Assembly: GCA_028819235.1 (NCBI GenBank)
Contig: JAPPMC010000313.1
Span: forward strand, 1 to 44,461
Source of the DNA: Bryobacterales bacterium
Lineage (GTDB): Bacteria > Acidobacteriota > Terriglobia > Bryobacterales > UBA6623
Direction: 5' to 3'
DNA length: 44,461 nucleotides
Below, piece by piece: positions 34,273 to 42,537 of this stretch (position 1 is the stretch's first letter; every line of letters starts with the position of its first letter). The position numbers were made by a program, and so were the translations under genes. The notes under the pieces are model-generated. The model had not been told where the DNA came from and searched no databases. It was given only the letters and a program-made list of their open reading frames with translations.

Positions 34273-35520
34273 TCAGGTCTTGACGACCCGCTGTCTGCGG
34301 GCGTCCCAGCCCAGGGACTTCCTGCGGCGGAACGACTCGACTGCCATTTGGCACGCCATGGAGACGTTGAATGCGAACTGCGCGTCGCACTTCAGCGGTT
34401 CGCCGCCGCGGATCGCGTTGTGCAGGTTGTGGTGGTGCAGGGCCATGTCCTCCCGGCCGCCCTTCTTGTGGATGTGGGGCTGGACCTCGTCCTCGTGGAT
34501 GGATTCGGGCTCGATGTGGAAGCCGTCCCGGCTGAACTCGATCGTGCCCTTCTTGCCGCGGATGACATGGCGGATCTTGGTCTGGTTCGCCATTGTGGAC
34601 ACCAGCAGAACGTTCATGCCCTCCGGGTACTCCAGCAGCGCGTTGAACGTGTCGGGCACCTCGGCGCCGTCGCGGAAGAAGTAGTTCCCTCCGGTGGCCA
34701 CCACGCGCGAAGGCGCGCTGAGGCCGCAGGCGCGGACAATTCGGGCCAGGCGGTGCACGAACAGGTCGGTTGCGATCCCCCCGGAGTAGTCCCAGTAGCG
34801 GCGCCACGAAAAGAACCGGTCGGGATCCCACGGGCGCTTCCGCGCCTTGCCGAGGTACGCGTTCCAGTCCAGGTTCACCCCGGGTCTGGCGTCCGGGTCC
34901 GGCTCCCGGAGCCAGAACTCCTCGCGGTGGTTCCGCGAGTAGTCGATGTGCGCCATCACCACGGGGCCGATTGCGCCATCCTTGATCAGCCCCGCCGCCG
35001 TCTCGTACGAGTCGTCCGACATTCCTTGGATCCCGCACTGCAGCGTGATCCCGGTCTCGCGAACCTTCTTGACCACTGCCAAGCCCTCGTCGATCGAGTA
35101 GGTCAGCGGCTTTTCCACATACACGTGCAGGCCTTCGTCGGCCGCGTCGAGTGTCATCCGGGCGTGCCAGTGCTCAGGCACAGAGATCGTGACGTAGTCC
35201 AGTTCGGGGCGCTCCAAGACCCGTCGGTAGTCCCTGTACGGATCCCCCCCGGTGAACTCCGCGGCCGCCTCCCGGCGCGGGTCGTAGATGTCGCAGACGG
35301 CGGTGATCTCGACGTTGTCCGGCCCTGCGAGCCGCTTGAGGGCGCGCATGTGCCCGTTGGCGTTGCCGCCGGCACCGATCACGCCGACGTGCAGCCGGTC
35401 GTTGGCGCCGACGATGCGTGCGGAGCTCTTGGCAGTCAGTACTGACCTGGCGGCGCCGGCGGCCGCGGCCCCGGCGATGAACGTTCTGCGGCTCACGCTC
35501 GAAGGTTTGGAGTCCTGCAT
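34273..35520 (-). CDS. Tat-exported Gfo/Idh/MocA family oxidoreductase
   Basis: A 415-residue protein with a twin-arginine signal (VSRRTFIAGAAAAGAARS, 9-26). A Rossmann domain follows: GVIGAGGNANGH (46-57), AVCDIYDPRR (74-83), then VPEHWHA (114-120) and the catalytic-type EKP (136-138). The C-terminal half is the substrate-binding alpha/beta domain with an FSWRRYWDYSGGIATDLFVHR segment. Members oxidise or reduce sugars with tightly bound NAD(P); exported ones are frequent in Acidobacteria and Planctomycetes. The ATG has AGAGG upstream and TAGTAT as a possible -10 in the short region shared with the divergent enolase gene. Confidence 0.9.
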   Translation of the reverse strand: MQDSKPSSVSRRTFIAGAAAAGAARSVLTAKSSARIVGANDRLHVGVIGAGGNANGHMRALKRLAGPDNVEITAVCDIYDPRREAAAEFTGGDPYRDYRRVLERPELDYVTISVPEHWHARMTLDAADEGLHVYVEKPLTYSIDEGLAVVKKVRETGITLQCGIQGMSDDSYETAAGLIKDGAIGPVVMAHIDYSRNHREEFWLREPDPDARPGVNLDWNAYLGKARKRPWDPDRFFSWRRYWDYSGGIATDLFVHRLARIVRACGLSAPSRVVATGGNYFFRDGAEVPDTFNALLEYPEGMNVLLVSTMANQTKIRHVIRGKKGTIEFSRDGFHIEPESIHEDEVQPHIHKKGGREDMALHHHNLHNAIRGGEPLKCDAQFAFNVSMACQMAVESFRRRKSLGWDARRQRVVKT

Positions 35521-35588
35521 AGCTTGCCTCTCATACTAAGGGAACGAGCCGGCATTGGGCAGCGTGCCGGATTCGCAGGCGGGCACGG

Positions 35589-36923
35589 ATGGCCGGGGCA
35601 GGCATGCGCATTCGCGCGATCCGCGCGCTGCAGGTGCTCGATTCCCGGGGAAGTCCCACCGTCGAGGCCGAGGCGGTCCTCGAGAACGGCGCGCGCGCCG
35701 CAGCCCAGGTGCCGTCCGGCGCCTCGACCGGCCGGCACGAGGCCGTCGAGCTCCGTGACGGAGATGCCCGCGACTTCGACGGGCGCGGCGTGCTTGCGGC
35801 CGTCGCCAATGTCAACGGCCCGATCGCCCGTGCCCTGTGCGGAATGCCGATCCACGAGCGCGCGCTGGCCGACCGCCGCATGGTCGAGCTTGACGGCACG
35901 CCCGACAAGTCGCGCTTGGGGGCAAACGCGATCCTTGCCGTGTCGTGCGCTCTTGCCCGCGTCCACGCCAAGGCCGAGGGTGTCCCGCTGTGGCTTCTGC
36001 TGGCCGGCGGGCGTCCGGCCAAGATTCCGCTCCCAATGGTCAACATCCTCTCGGGAGGGCTCCACGCCGGGGGACAGGTCGAGCTACAGGACTTCTTGGC
36101 CGTCCCGCACGGCTGCGGGTCGTTCGCTGACGCCATGCGGGCCGCGACTGGGATCCACCGCCGGATGCGTGAGCTCCTCGAGAGGGACGGTCGCGCTCCA
36201 GCCGGAGTGGCCGACGAGGGCGGCTGGGGACCCCGCCTGGACTCCAACGAGCAGGCCCTGGAGTACATGCAGCGCGCGATTGCCGCTGCTGGCTACGAGC
36301 CGGGCGGGCAGGTTTCCATCGCGATCGACGCCGCGGCGACTCACTTCTTCCGCAACGAGCGCTACGAACTCGCCAGCGAACGGCGCAGGTTGGCTCGGGA
36401 AGAGATGATCGAGATGTACAGCCGCTGGCTGGCCCGCCATCCCGTCGTTTCCATCGAGGATCCTCTGGCCGAAGACGACTGGGAGGGGTGGACGACGGCC
36501 TGCGCCGCCCTAGGCGACCGCTGCGCACTGATCGGAGACGACCTGCTGGCGACCTCGCAGCCGAGGCTGGAGCGGGCCATTCGCGAGCGGGCCGCGAATG
36601 CGGTCTTGGTAAAGATGAACCAGGCAGGCACGCTGGCGGAGACGTTCCAGGTCGTGGACCGCGCGCGCGAGGCGGGGTTCGGCGCAGTAGTGTCTGCGCG
36701 CTCCGGGGAGACCGAGGACTCTTTCCTTGCGGACTTGGCCGTCGCCAGCGGCGCCGGCCACATCAAGGTCGGGTCCGTAATGCGCTCCGAGCGGCTGGCG
36801 AAGTACAACCGCCTCCTGCGGATCGAAGCCTTCCAAGAGGAAGGCGCACCCCTCAGTCTTGCGCCCGTCCTGCCGTTGGGGCATCATGGTTGGCAGGGAG
36901 GATCCTGCGTCAACGATGATTGA
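35589..36923 (+). CDS. eno: Enolase, diverged active site
   Basis: A 444-residue enolase, which interconverts 2-phosphoglycerate and phosphoenolpyruvate. The first conserved strand IRAIRALQVLDSRGSPTVE suggests the ATG at 35604 may be the true start. The STGRHEAVELRDGD loop, GGLHAGG with H159, the second Glu in ADEGG, D246-equivalent in AIDAAA, SIEDPLAEDDW, GDDL, the base K342 (KMNQ) and K393 (HIKVG) are present. Differences from canonical enolase are the first metal-side Glu replaced by Asp (Q167-D168-F), the active-site His of SHRSGETED replaced by Ala (A370), and N-G-G replaced by S-G-G. Catalytic base and acid remain, so it may still work, but a paralogue with another substrate is possible. 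The rest of glycolysis is not in the window. Confidence 0.85.
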   Translation: MAGAGMRIRAIRALQVLDSRGSPTVEAEAVLENGARAAAQVPSGASTGRHEAVELRDGDARDFDGRGVLAAVANVNGPIARALCGMPIHERALADRRMVELDGTPDKSRLGANAILAVSCALARVHAKAEGVPLWLLLAGGRPAKIPLPMVNILSGGLHAGGQVELQDFLAVPHGCGSFADAMRAATGIHRRMRELLERDGRAPAGVADEGGWGPRLDSNEQALEYMQRAIAAAGYEPGGQVSIAIDAAATHFFRNERYELASERRRLAREEMIEMYSRWLARHPVVSIEDPLAEDDWEGWTTACAALGDRCALIGDDLLATSQPRLERAIRERAANAVLVKMNQAGTLAETFQVVDRAREAGFGAVVSARSGETEDSFLADLAVASGAGHIKVGSVMRSERLAKYNRLLRIEAFQEEGAPLSLAPVLPLGHHGWQGGSCVNDD

Positions 36924-37009
36924 CGACCCTGGTAGTTGCGTCGCGAACGCATTGCCGCCGCTAGGCGCGGGCGCAGGCGCTCCTGCTCCCATGCCACGGC
37001 CATCCAGTC

Positions 37010-38281
37010 ATGGAGAGCACTCGGACAGACACCCCGAGTCTGGTCTATCTGACCGAACTCACGGGTATGCGGCTTATTGGGCCGCGCGGCACGCGCATCG
37101 GGCGGGTGCGCGAGGCCGCCGTCTTTCCTAGAGAGCACCCGCGACGGATCTCCCGCTTCCTCTTCGGACGCGCCCGGACCAGATTCTCCGTCCGATGGGA
37201 CCAGGTCTTGGGCTTTGACGAGCAAGGCATCCACCTCACCAGCGAGAGCTTCAGCCCCTACTACGGGGACGACTACCACCTGCTGCTGACCAAGGACCTG
37301 CTTGACCAGCAGATCATCGACGTCAATGGCCGCAAGGTCGTCCGCGTCAACGACGTGGCATTGCGCGTGGTCGGAAACGGCGTTTCGCAGCTGTGGGTGC
37401 ACGAGGTGGGGGTGGGCCTGCAGGGGGCCTTCCGAAGGCTCATGGAAGGCCTGCTGCCGAATGCCACGATCCGCGCCATTCAAGAGCGCCTTCCGCCCAA
37501 TTCCATCCCTTGGGAGGCCTGCAACATCGTCGAGCCCGATCCCCAGCGCCGCCTGCGGCTGCTGATCTCGCTGGACAGTCTCGAGGCGCTGCACCCGGCA
37601 GATCTGGCCGACATCGTGGAGGACTTGGGTTCCGAGGAACGCGAGGCCGTCTTCGAGACGCTTGCGGAAGAGTTCGCGGCCGAGACGCTGGAGGAGGTGC
37701 GCCCGGTGGTGCGGTCCGCAATCCTGCGCTCCCTCGACAGCGAGCGGGCGGCCGACATCCTTGAGGAAATGGACCCGGCGGAGGCTGCGGCCGCGCTGGC
37801 CGGACTGGGCGAGAGCGAGCGGGCGGGCATTGTCGAGGACATGGAGAGCGAGCCAGCCGTCGAGGTGGCGGGCATGCTCGGCTACGAGGACGACACTGCC
37901 GCTGGAATGATGGGCGCCCGGTTTCTAGCCCAGCCCGCAGACGCAACCTGTGGCGAGATTGTCAGGCGCCTGCGCGGACGTGACTCGCTGCTGAAGCGGC
38001 TGACGCACGTGTTCCTGCTCGACGACGGCGGACGGTTGGTTGCGACCATCCCGTTCGGCCGCCTAGCGGTCGCCCGGCCGGACATGGCGGCCCTGTCGCT
38101 GGCCTACCGGAAGACCGTGCGCGTTGCAATGGACGCGCGTGCGGACGAGGTCGTCGAGCTTTTCGACAAGTACAACCTCTACACGCTGCCAGTTGTGGAC
38201 GTCCAAGGGCGCTTGCAGGGGGCGATCACAGCGGACGACGTCATTGCCACTCTCAGCGACGACACGGAGCGCGGGCTGTAG
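37010..38281 (+). CDS. MgtE N-domain/CBS protein with N-terminal PRC-barrel-like region
   Basis: A 423-residue soluble protein. The first ~140 residues contain two PRC-barrel-like units (VYLTELTGMRLIG and QQIIDVNGRKVVRVNDV starts). Then come the superhelical MgtE N-domain (about 185-300, with LHPADLADIVEDLG, ADILEEMDPAEAAAALAGL and AVEVAGMLGYEDDTAAGMM) and a CBS pair (about 300-420, ending YTLPVVDVQGRLQGAITADDV). In MgtE these domains sense Mg2+ and gate the channel; here the membrane part is missing and an NRAMP-like transporter is encoded 3 bp downstream. It most likely regulates that transporter. The assignment of domains is solid; the regulatory role is inference from adjacency. Confidence 0.85.
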   Translation: MESTRTDTPSLVYLTELTGMRLIGPRGTRIGRVREAAVFPREHPRRISRFLFGRARTRFSVRWDQVLGFDEQGIHLTSESFSPYYGDDYHLLLTKDLLDQQIIDVNGRKVVRVNDVALRVVGNGVSQLWVHEVGVGLQGAFRRLMEGLLPNATIRAIQERLPPNSIPWEACNIVEPDPQRRLRLLISLDSLEALHPADLADIVEDLGSEEREAVFETLAEEFAAETLEEVRPVVRSAILRSLDSERAADILEEMDPAEAAAALAGLGESERAGIVEDMESEPAVEVAGMLGYEDDTAAGMMGARFLAQPADATCGEIVRRLRGRDSLLKRLTHVFLLDDGGRLVATIPFGRLAVARPDMAALSLAYRKTVRVAMDARADEVVELFDKYNLYTLPVVDVQGRLQGAITADDVIATLSDDTERGL

Positions 38282-38284
38282 GAG

Positions 38285-39556
38285 ATGCCCCTCCTGAAGG
38301 GTCTGCGCGGCCGCGTGGCCGCATTCTTGGCCGTGCTTGGGCCGGGATTCATCACCGCAATGGTCGACAACGACGCGGGCGGGATTTTCACCTATTCCGA
38401 GGCCGGCGCGCGCTGGGGGTACGTCCCGCTTTGGACTTTGATCCCCATCACTCTCCTGCTGGTGGTCAACCAGGAGATGTGCGCCCGCATGGGCGCGGTC
38501 ACCGGCAAGGGGCTCTCCGACCTCATCCGCGAGGAGTTCGGGCTGCGCATGACGGTGGTCGTGATGGGGCTCCTGCTGGTGGTCAACTTCACCAATGTCG
38601 CCGCCAACTTCGCCGGAATTGCCGGCGCCATGGAGCTGCTGCCCGTGAGCCGCTACATCTCGGTGCCGCTGGGGGCGCTGCTGGTTTGGGGCCTTGTGGT
38701 CAAGGGGACGTACCAGAGCGTGGAGAAGGTGTTCCTGGTGGCCAGCGGGTTCTACGTTGCCTACGTGGTGTCCGCGGTCCTCGTCGGGCCCGACTGGGAC
38801 GCCGCTCTGGCCAGCACGGTGCGGCCCGTGCTGCTGCCGGACCTCCCGTACGTCACTGTGCTGGTCGGGCTGGTCGGCACGTCCGTCGCGCCATGGATGC
38901 AGTTCTACCTGCAGGCAGCCGTCGTGGAGAAGGGCATCGACACAACGCAGTACCGAGACACGCGCATCGAGGTGGTCGTGGGATGCATCGTGATGGCTGC
39001 GGTGGCGTTCTTCATCATCGTCGCGTGTGCGGGGGCGATCTGGGAGAACGGCCCGAGACCGATCCAGAGTGCCGCGGAGGCGGCGGAGGCCCTTCGGCCG
39101 CTCGGCGGCTCCGCCTATGCCCTGTTCGCCGGAGGCCTGCTGTGCGCTTCCCTGTTCGCGGCGAGCATTCTGCCCCTGTCCACGGCCTACACCGTCTGTG
39201 AGGGCCTCGGCCTGGAGTCCGGTGTGGACAACGACTTCGACGAGGCGCCCTCGTTCTATTGGCTGTACACACTGCTAATTGCCTTTGGGGCGGGTGTCGT
39301 ATTGATCCCAGGCTTGCCCATTGTTCCGATGATCCTGCTATCGCAGGTCCTCAACGGCGTGCTGCTGCCCGTTGTCATGGTCATCGTCCTGGTGTTGGTC
39401 AACCGGCGCGAGCTGATGCACGAGTGGACCAACGGGCCGCTCTACAACGTGCTGGCATGGACATCGGCAGCTGTGACAATCGCGCTCGCCCTCCTGCTCG
39501 CGGCGCTTACCATGCTGCCGGCACTCCAGCCCGCAGCAGTCCCAAGCCTGCCGTGA
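38285..39556 (+). CDS. NRAMP-related divalent metal transporter
   Basis: A 423-residue membrane protein with about 11 hydrophobic segments of the NRAMP/LeuT fold. TM1 carries LGPGFITAMVDNDAGGIFTY, where the canonical D-P-G-N metal motif is D-A-G-G (30-33). In TM6 the usual M-P-H-N is replaced by the sequence around APWMQFYLQ. Loss of the soft Met ligand and of the Asn is what has been described for NRAMP-related magnesium transporters, and the upstream MgtE-type sensor gene points the same way. Mn2+ remains possible. The gene is tightly coupled to the sensor gene (stop, 3 bp, ATG) with AGGAG overlapping the junction. Confidence 0.88.
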   Translation: MPLLKGLRGRVAAFLAVLGPGFITAMVDNDAGGIFTYSEAGARWGYVPLWTLIPITLLLVVNQEMCARMGAVTGKGLSDLIREEFGLRMTVVVMGLLLVVNFTNVAANFAGIAGAMELLPVSRYISVPLGALLVWGLVVKGTYQSVEKVFLVASGFYVAYVVSAVLVGPDWDAALASTVRPVLLPDLPYVTVLVGLVGTSVAPWMQFYLQAAVVEKGIDTTQYRDTRIEVVVGCIVMAAVAFFIIVACAGAIWENGPRPIQSAAEAAEALRPLGGSAYALFAGGLLCASLFAASILPLSTAYTVCEGLGLESGVDNDFDEAPSFYWLYTLLIAFGAGVVLIPGLPIVPMILLSQVLNGVLLPVVMVIVLVLVNRRELMHEWTNGPLYNVLAWTSAAVTIALALLLAALTMLPALQPAAVPSLP

Positions 39557-39980
39557 GCCGGGACCGTCGGAGCAGGGCCCTGCGCTCTCGACTTTGCGGG
39601 GCGCAGTAATCCCTGACGTGCTGGCTCCCATCGGCGCCACGCACGTCTCTGGCGGCCCCCATCCGCAGTGCGGCTCGCCATAGAGAAGGGCGGGTGGCTC
39701 TGGCCCTGGCCCGACCGCAGGGGAGAACCCGCCGGGGTCGTTGCCGGCGGCCGAGGCTGTTCGCCAGCGTGCCGCCGGAGCCTTGGGGGCCACCCGGCTG
39801 GCGAGGTTCCTCGCTCCTGGCTGCCATTTGCGGCGCAGATGCCGCCACGGGACGCTTCCCAGCGCCGGCGACCGCCGCTTCGCTGCCATCGCGGGCAGCG
39901 GCGCCGTCTCGCGATGGGTGCGCTCCGTTCGGGCCGCCCGTTGACCGCCGCCCGGGCCGCCCGCTACGGTAGAGGGCGCA
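39557..39980. other. Stretch without a recognisable gene
   Basis: This 424-bp gap between the transporter gene and the conserved unknown is GC-rich, with shadow-like frames only. A 12-bp palindrome GCAGGGCCCTGC lies ~15 bp past the transporter stop but lacks a loop or T-run. No promoter was assigned. Confidence 0.4.
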
Positions 39981-40511
39981 ATGACCCGTGGCGTGGAGGA
40001 ATTCACCGAGCCCATTCGAGCGCTCCTTACGCTTGGAGGCGACGATTTGCGCTTAATGCCGCTAGTGCCCTCGGCACCGGCCAACGGGCCCGAACTCGCG
40101 GAATTGCGGAAGCTCGAGACCGACCGGCTGTTCCCTCCGGGTGAAATCCGCAGCCGAGATTTTGCCCGTTGCGTGCACGCTGGGCTGCTGCTCTACTTCT
40201 CAGCGCTGGACGAGTCCCACACGATCTCGCAGGGCATCCACACGACGTCTGGGAGCTACTGGCACGGCATAATGCACCGCCAGGAGGGGGACTGGAGCAA
40301 TGCCAAGTACTGGTTCCGACGGGTCGGCAGGCACCCGGTACTGGACCAGTTGGCTGCCGAATCCGCGCGGGGCTGGGATCCATTCGACTTCATCGACCGG
40401 TGCAAGGCCGCGGCCCGCGGCAGCGGAGGCGCGACAGGCCTCCGGGAGCGCCAGATGCGCGAATGGCTCCTGCTTATGCGCTACTGCCACCGCCGCGCAC
40501 TGGCAGGCTAG
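39981..40511 (+). CDS. Conserved protein of unknown function
   Basis: A 176-residue soluble protein with a well-placed GAGGG ribosome site. I do not recognise a named family. Its most striking part is the His/Trp/Tyr-rich centre: HTTSGSYWHGIMHRQEGD followed by NAKYWFRRVGRHP. This has the look of a conserved active or binding site, with two His in an S-Y-W-H-G-x-x-H arrangement that could hold a metal. The C-terminal third is helical with an REWLLLMRYCHRRAL segment. It is encoded 15 bp before the GlcNAc-kinase-like gene, so a link to sugar handling is possible but unproven. Confidence 0.7.
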   Translation: MTRGVEEFTEPIRALLTLGGDDLRLMPLVPSAPANGPELAELRKLETDRLFPPGEIRSRDFARCVHAGLLLYFSALDESHTISQGIHTTSGSYWHGIMHRQEGDWSNAKYWFRRVGRHPVLDQLAAESARGWDPFDFIDRCKAAARGSGGATGLRERQMREWLLLMRYCHRRALAG

Positions 40512-40526
40512 GACGGATCGACAGCG

Positions 40527-41465
40527 GTGCACCTGTATGTTGGCGTGGATGGGGGCCAATCCCGCACGCGGGCTGTAGTGGCCGACGACTCGGGGCGGCT
40601 GCTCGGGCGGGGCAGCGGTGGCCCGTGCAACCATGCCACGCATGCCGAAGGAGAGGCGCGCCTACGCAAGGCGATCACCGAATCTGTCGGAGGAGCGCTG
40701 GCACAGGCCGGCCTCGCCCCATCCGTGCGCCTGCGTGGGGCATGCCTCGGAATGAGCGGCGGGCCGGACGACAAGCGCCGGATCGTGTCCGAGCTGGTGG
40801 CCGCCGAGACCGTCACCGTGAAGACCGACGCGGAAGCTGCGCTAGAGGGCGCTGCCTTGGGCCAGCCTGCCGCAGTCGTGATCGCAGGGACCGGTGCAAT
40901 CTGTATTGCCCGAGGTCCCGACGGGCGGATCGCGCGGAGCGGAGGGTGGGGCTACATCTTCGGCGACGAAGGCTCCGCCTTTCACATCGTCCGATTGGCG
41001 ATGCGGAATTGTCTGGCATGGGAAGAGGGCTGGGGCGAGCCCGAGCCGAAGGATCTGGCGAAGATGTTCCTCGCAGAAACGGGATCCTCAGGAATGCTGG
41101 AGGCGTTGCACCGCTTCTACACTCCAGAGTGGCCGCGCCGCCGCGTGGCGGGCCTTGCCCTCCGCGTGGACGACCTCGCCGAGCGGGGCGACAAGGTGTC
41201 AGAGTGGATCCTGAGGAACTGCGCGGAATCGCTCGCGGCGCTGGCCGACACTTCGATCCGGCAGGTGGACTCTGCGGATCTCGGATTGCCGGTCTATCCT
41301 CTCGGGGGTGTGTTTCGCAGCCGCTCCGTGATGAAGAGGTTCGAGTTGAGCTGTGACAGCCTCGGGAGTCCCATCAGGCAGCCGTCGCACGACGGTGCTG
41401 TGGGAGCGTTGCTGCTGGCCTACCGGGCCGACGGGCTGGAGCCGCCTCAGGTGAGGGTGCGATGA
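40527..41465 (+). CDS. N-acetylglucosamine kinase-like BadF/BadG/BcrA/BcrD family ATPase
   Basis: A 312-residue ASKHA-fold kinase starting at GTG 40527. Phosphate-1 motif is LYVGVDGGQSRTRAVVAD, the DAEAALEGA stretch is the adenosine/connect region, VIAGTGAICIA is phosphate-2, and RSGGWGYIFGDEGSAFHI follows, as in eukaryotic-type GlcNAc kinases (NAGK). A VYPLGGVFRS adenosine motif is near the C-terminus. It probably phosphorylates N-acetylglucosamine or a related amino sugar from wall recycling or chitin use. It does not look like the Fe-S-containing activators of the same superfamily, since no Cys cluster is present. The stop overlaps the next gene by 4 bp. Confidence 0.85.
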   Translation: MHLYVGVDGGQSRTRAVVADDSGRLLGRGSGGPCNHATHAEGEARLRKAITESVGGALAQAGLAPSVRLRGACLGMSGGPDDKRRIVSELVAAETVTVKTDAEAALEGAALGQPAAVVIAGTGAICIARGPDGRIARSGGWGYIFGDEGSAFHIVRLAMRNCLAWEEGWGEPEPKDLAKMFLAETGSSGMLEALHRFYTPEWPRRRVAGLALRVDDLAERGDKVSEWILRNCAESLAALADTSIRQVDSADLGLPVYPLGGVFRSRSVMKRFELSCDSLGSPIRQPSHDGAVGALLLAYRADGLEPPQVRVR

Positions 41466-42097
41466 CCGGATTCGAGACCATGCTTCGCCGGGCCGAGCGG
41501 CACCTCCGTTCCAGCTGCCCGCACATGCGCCGCTTGGTGAAGGCCCACGGGCCCTGCGGGTTGAAACTGCGGCCCGACCCGTTCCAGATGCTTGTGGCCT
41601 CGATCACGTCGCAGCAGATCTCCGGCGCTGCCGCCCGGTCGATACTTGGCCGCTTGGAGAATGGCGTAGGCCCCATCGGCATCACTCCTTCCTCGGTCCG
41701 GGCCTGCGGCGAAGCCGAATTGCGGACCTTCGGGTACTCGGCGCGCAAGGCCTCGTACCTGATGGGCTTGGCCGTCGAAGTGGCCGACGGTCACTTAGAT
41801 CTCTCGGGCCTCAAGGACCTTGACGACTCGGGCGTCGTCGCCCGCCTAGTCCAGTTGCGCGGCATCGGAGAGTGGACGGCGCACATGCTTCTGATCTTCT
41901 CCTTGGGCCGGCCCGACGTGCTGCCGCACTCGGATCTGGGCGTTCGGCAGGCCATCCGTGGCTTTCACGGCCTCGAGCGTCTGCCGACGAAGACTCAAGT
42001 GCTGGCACTGGCCGCGCCCTGGCGGCCCTTTGCGAGCGTCGCCAGCTGGTACTGCTGGCGGAGCCTGGACGCCAATCCCGGAGGGAAGGGGGCTTGA
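41462..42097 (+). CDS. DNA-3-methyladenine glycosylase II (AlkA-like HhH-GPD protein)
   Basis: A 211-residue base-excision repair glycosylase. FQMLVASITSQQISGAAA is the conserved first helix of the HhH-GPD fold. The helix-hairpin-helix is LVQLRGIGEWTAHMLL, and the catalytic Asp lies in VLPHSDLGVRQAI. A W-R-P-x-R-S-x-A-x-W-Y-like ending (APWRPFASVASWYCWR) is typical of the AlkA/MAG1 group. The N-terminal TBP-like AlkA domain is absent, so it is closer to the short MAG/AlkA type. It lies in a chain of overlapping genes (4-bp overlaps on both sides). Confidence 0.9.
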   Translation: MTGFETMLRRAERHLRSSCPHMRRLVKAHGPCGLKLRPDPFQMLVASITSQQISGAAARSILGRLENGVGPIGITPSSVRACGEAELRTFGYSARKASYLMGLAVEVADGHLDLSGLKDLDDSGVVARLVQLRGIGEWTAHMLLIFSLGRPDVLPHSDLGVRQAIRGFHGLERLPTKTQVLALAAPWRPFASVASWYCWRSLDANPGGKGA

Positions 42098-42537
42098 CCA
42101 CGGTCGTTGCGGCCCTCATCACGAGGGAGGATGGCCGCATCCTTGCCTGCAGGCGGCGCGCAGACCAGTCCCATCCCGGCAAGTGGGAGTTCCCGGGCGG
42201 CAAGGTCGAGCCAGGCGAATCGGCCCGCACTGCTCTGGCCCGCGAGCTCAGCGAGGAGCTAGGGATTCGGCCGAGGTCGGTCCGCCAAGTCCAAGGGTAC
42301 GAGTTCGCGTATCCGGGAAAGGCGCCACTTGCCCTTGTCTTCTTCCACGTTCCTGTCTACGAGGGGCGTATGGACGCTTCCCAGTTCTGGGAGGCTCGCT
42401 GGGCGGATCCCCGGAGCCTTCCGGCCTACGACTTCCTGCAAGGTGACGCGCGGATCGTTCGGGAACTTGCCAGCGGAAGGCACCTGCCGCTTGGCGCGGC
42501 GGCCCGGGGCAGGTCTGCTAATCTCTCCATTGCATGA
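42094..42537 (+). CDS. MutT-like NUDIX hydrolase (8-oxo-dGTP diphosphatase type)
   Basis: A 147-residue single-domain NUDIX protein. VVAALITREDGRILACRRR leads into HPGKWEFPGGKVEPGES and the NUDIX box ending in ARELSEELGI. The K-W-E-F-P-G-G-K-V-E form is typical of MutT enzymes that clear oxidised dGTP. The start is a TTG at 42094 overlapping the AlkA-like stop (TTGA) with an excellent GGAGGGAAGG ribosome site; upstream frames do not fit the family. Pairing with an alkylation-repair glycosylase makes a small genome-maintenance unit. A ~20-residue extra tail is present. Confidence 0.9.
   Translation: MTTVVAALITREDGRILACRRRADQSHPGKWEFPGGKVEPGESARTALARELSEELGIRPRSVRQVQGYEFAYPGKAPLALVFFHVPVYEGRMDASQFWEARWADPRSLPAYDFLQGDARIVRELASGRHLPLGAAARGRSANLSIA

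Noticed and set aside
39570..39585. Palindrome GCAGGGCCCTGC after the NRAMP gene as a terminator
   Set aside because: It has no loop-forming centre and no following T-run; such short GC palindromes are expected in GC-rich DNA.
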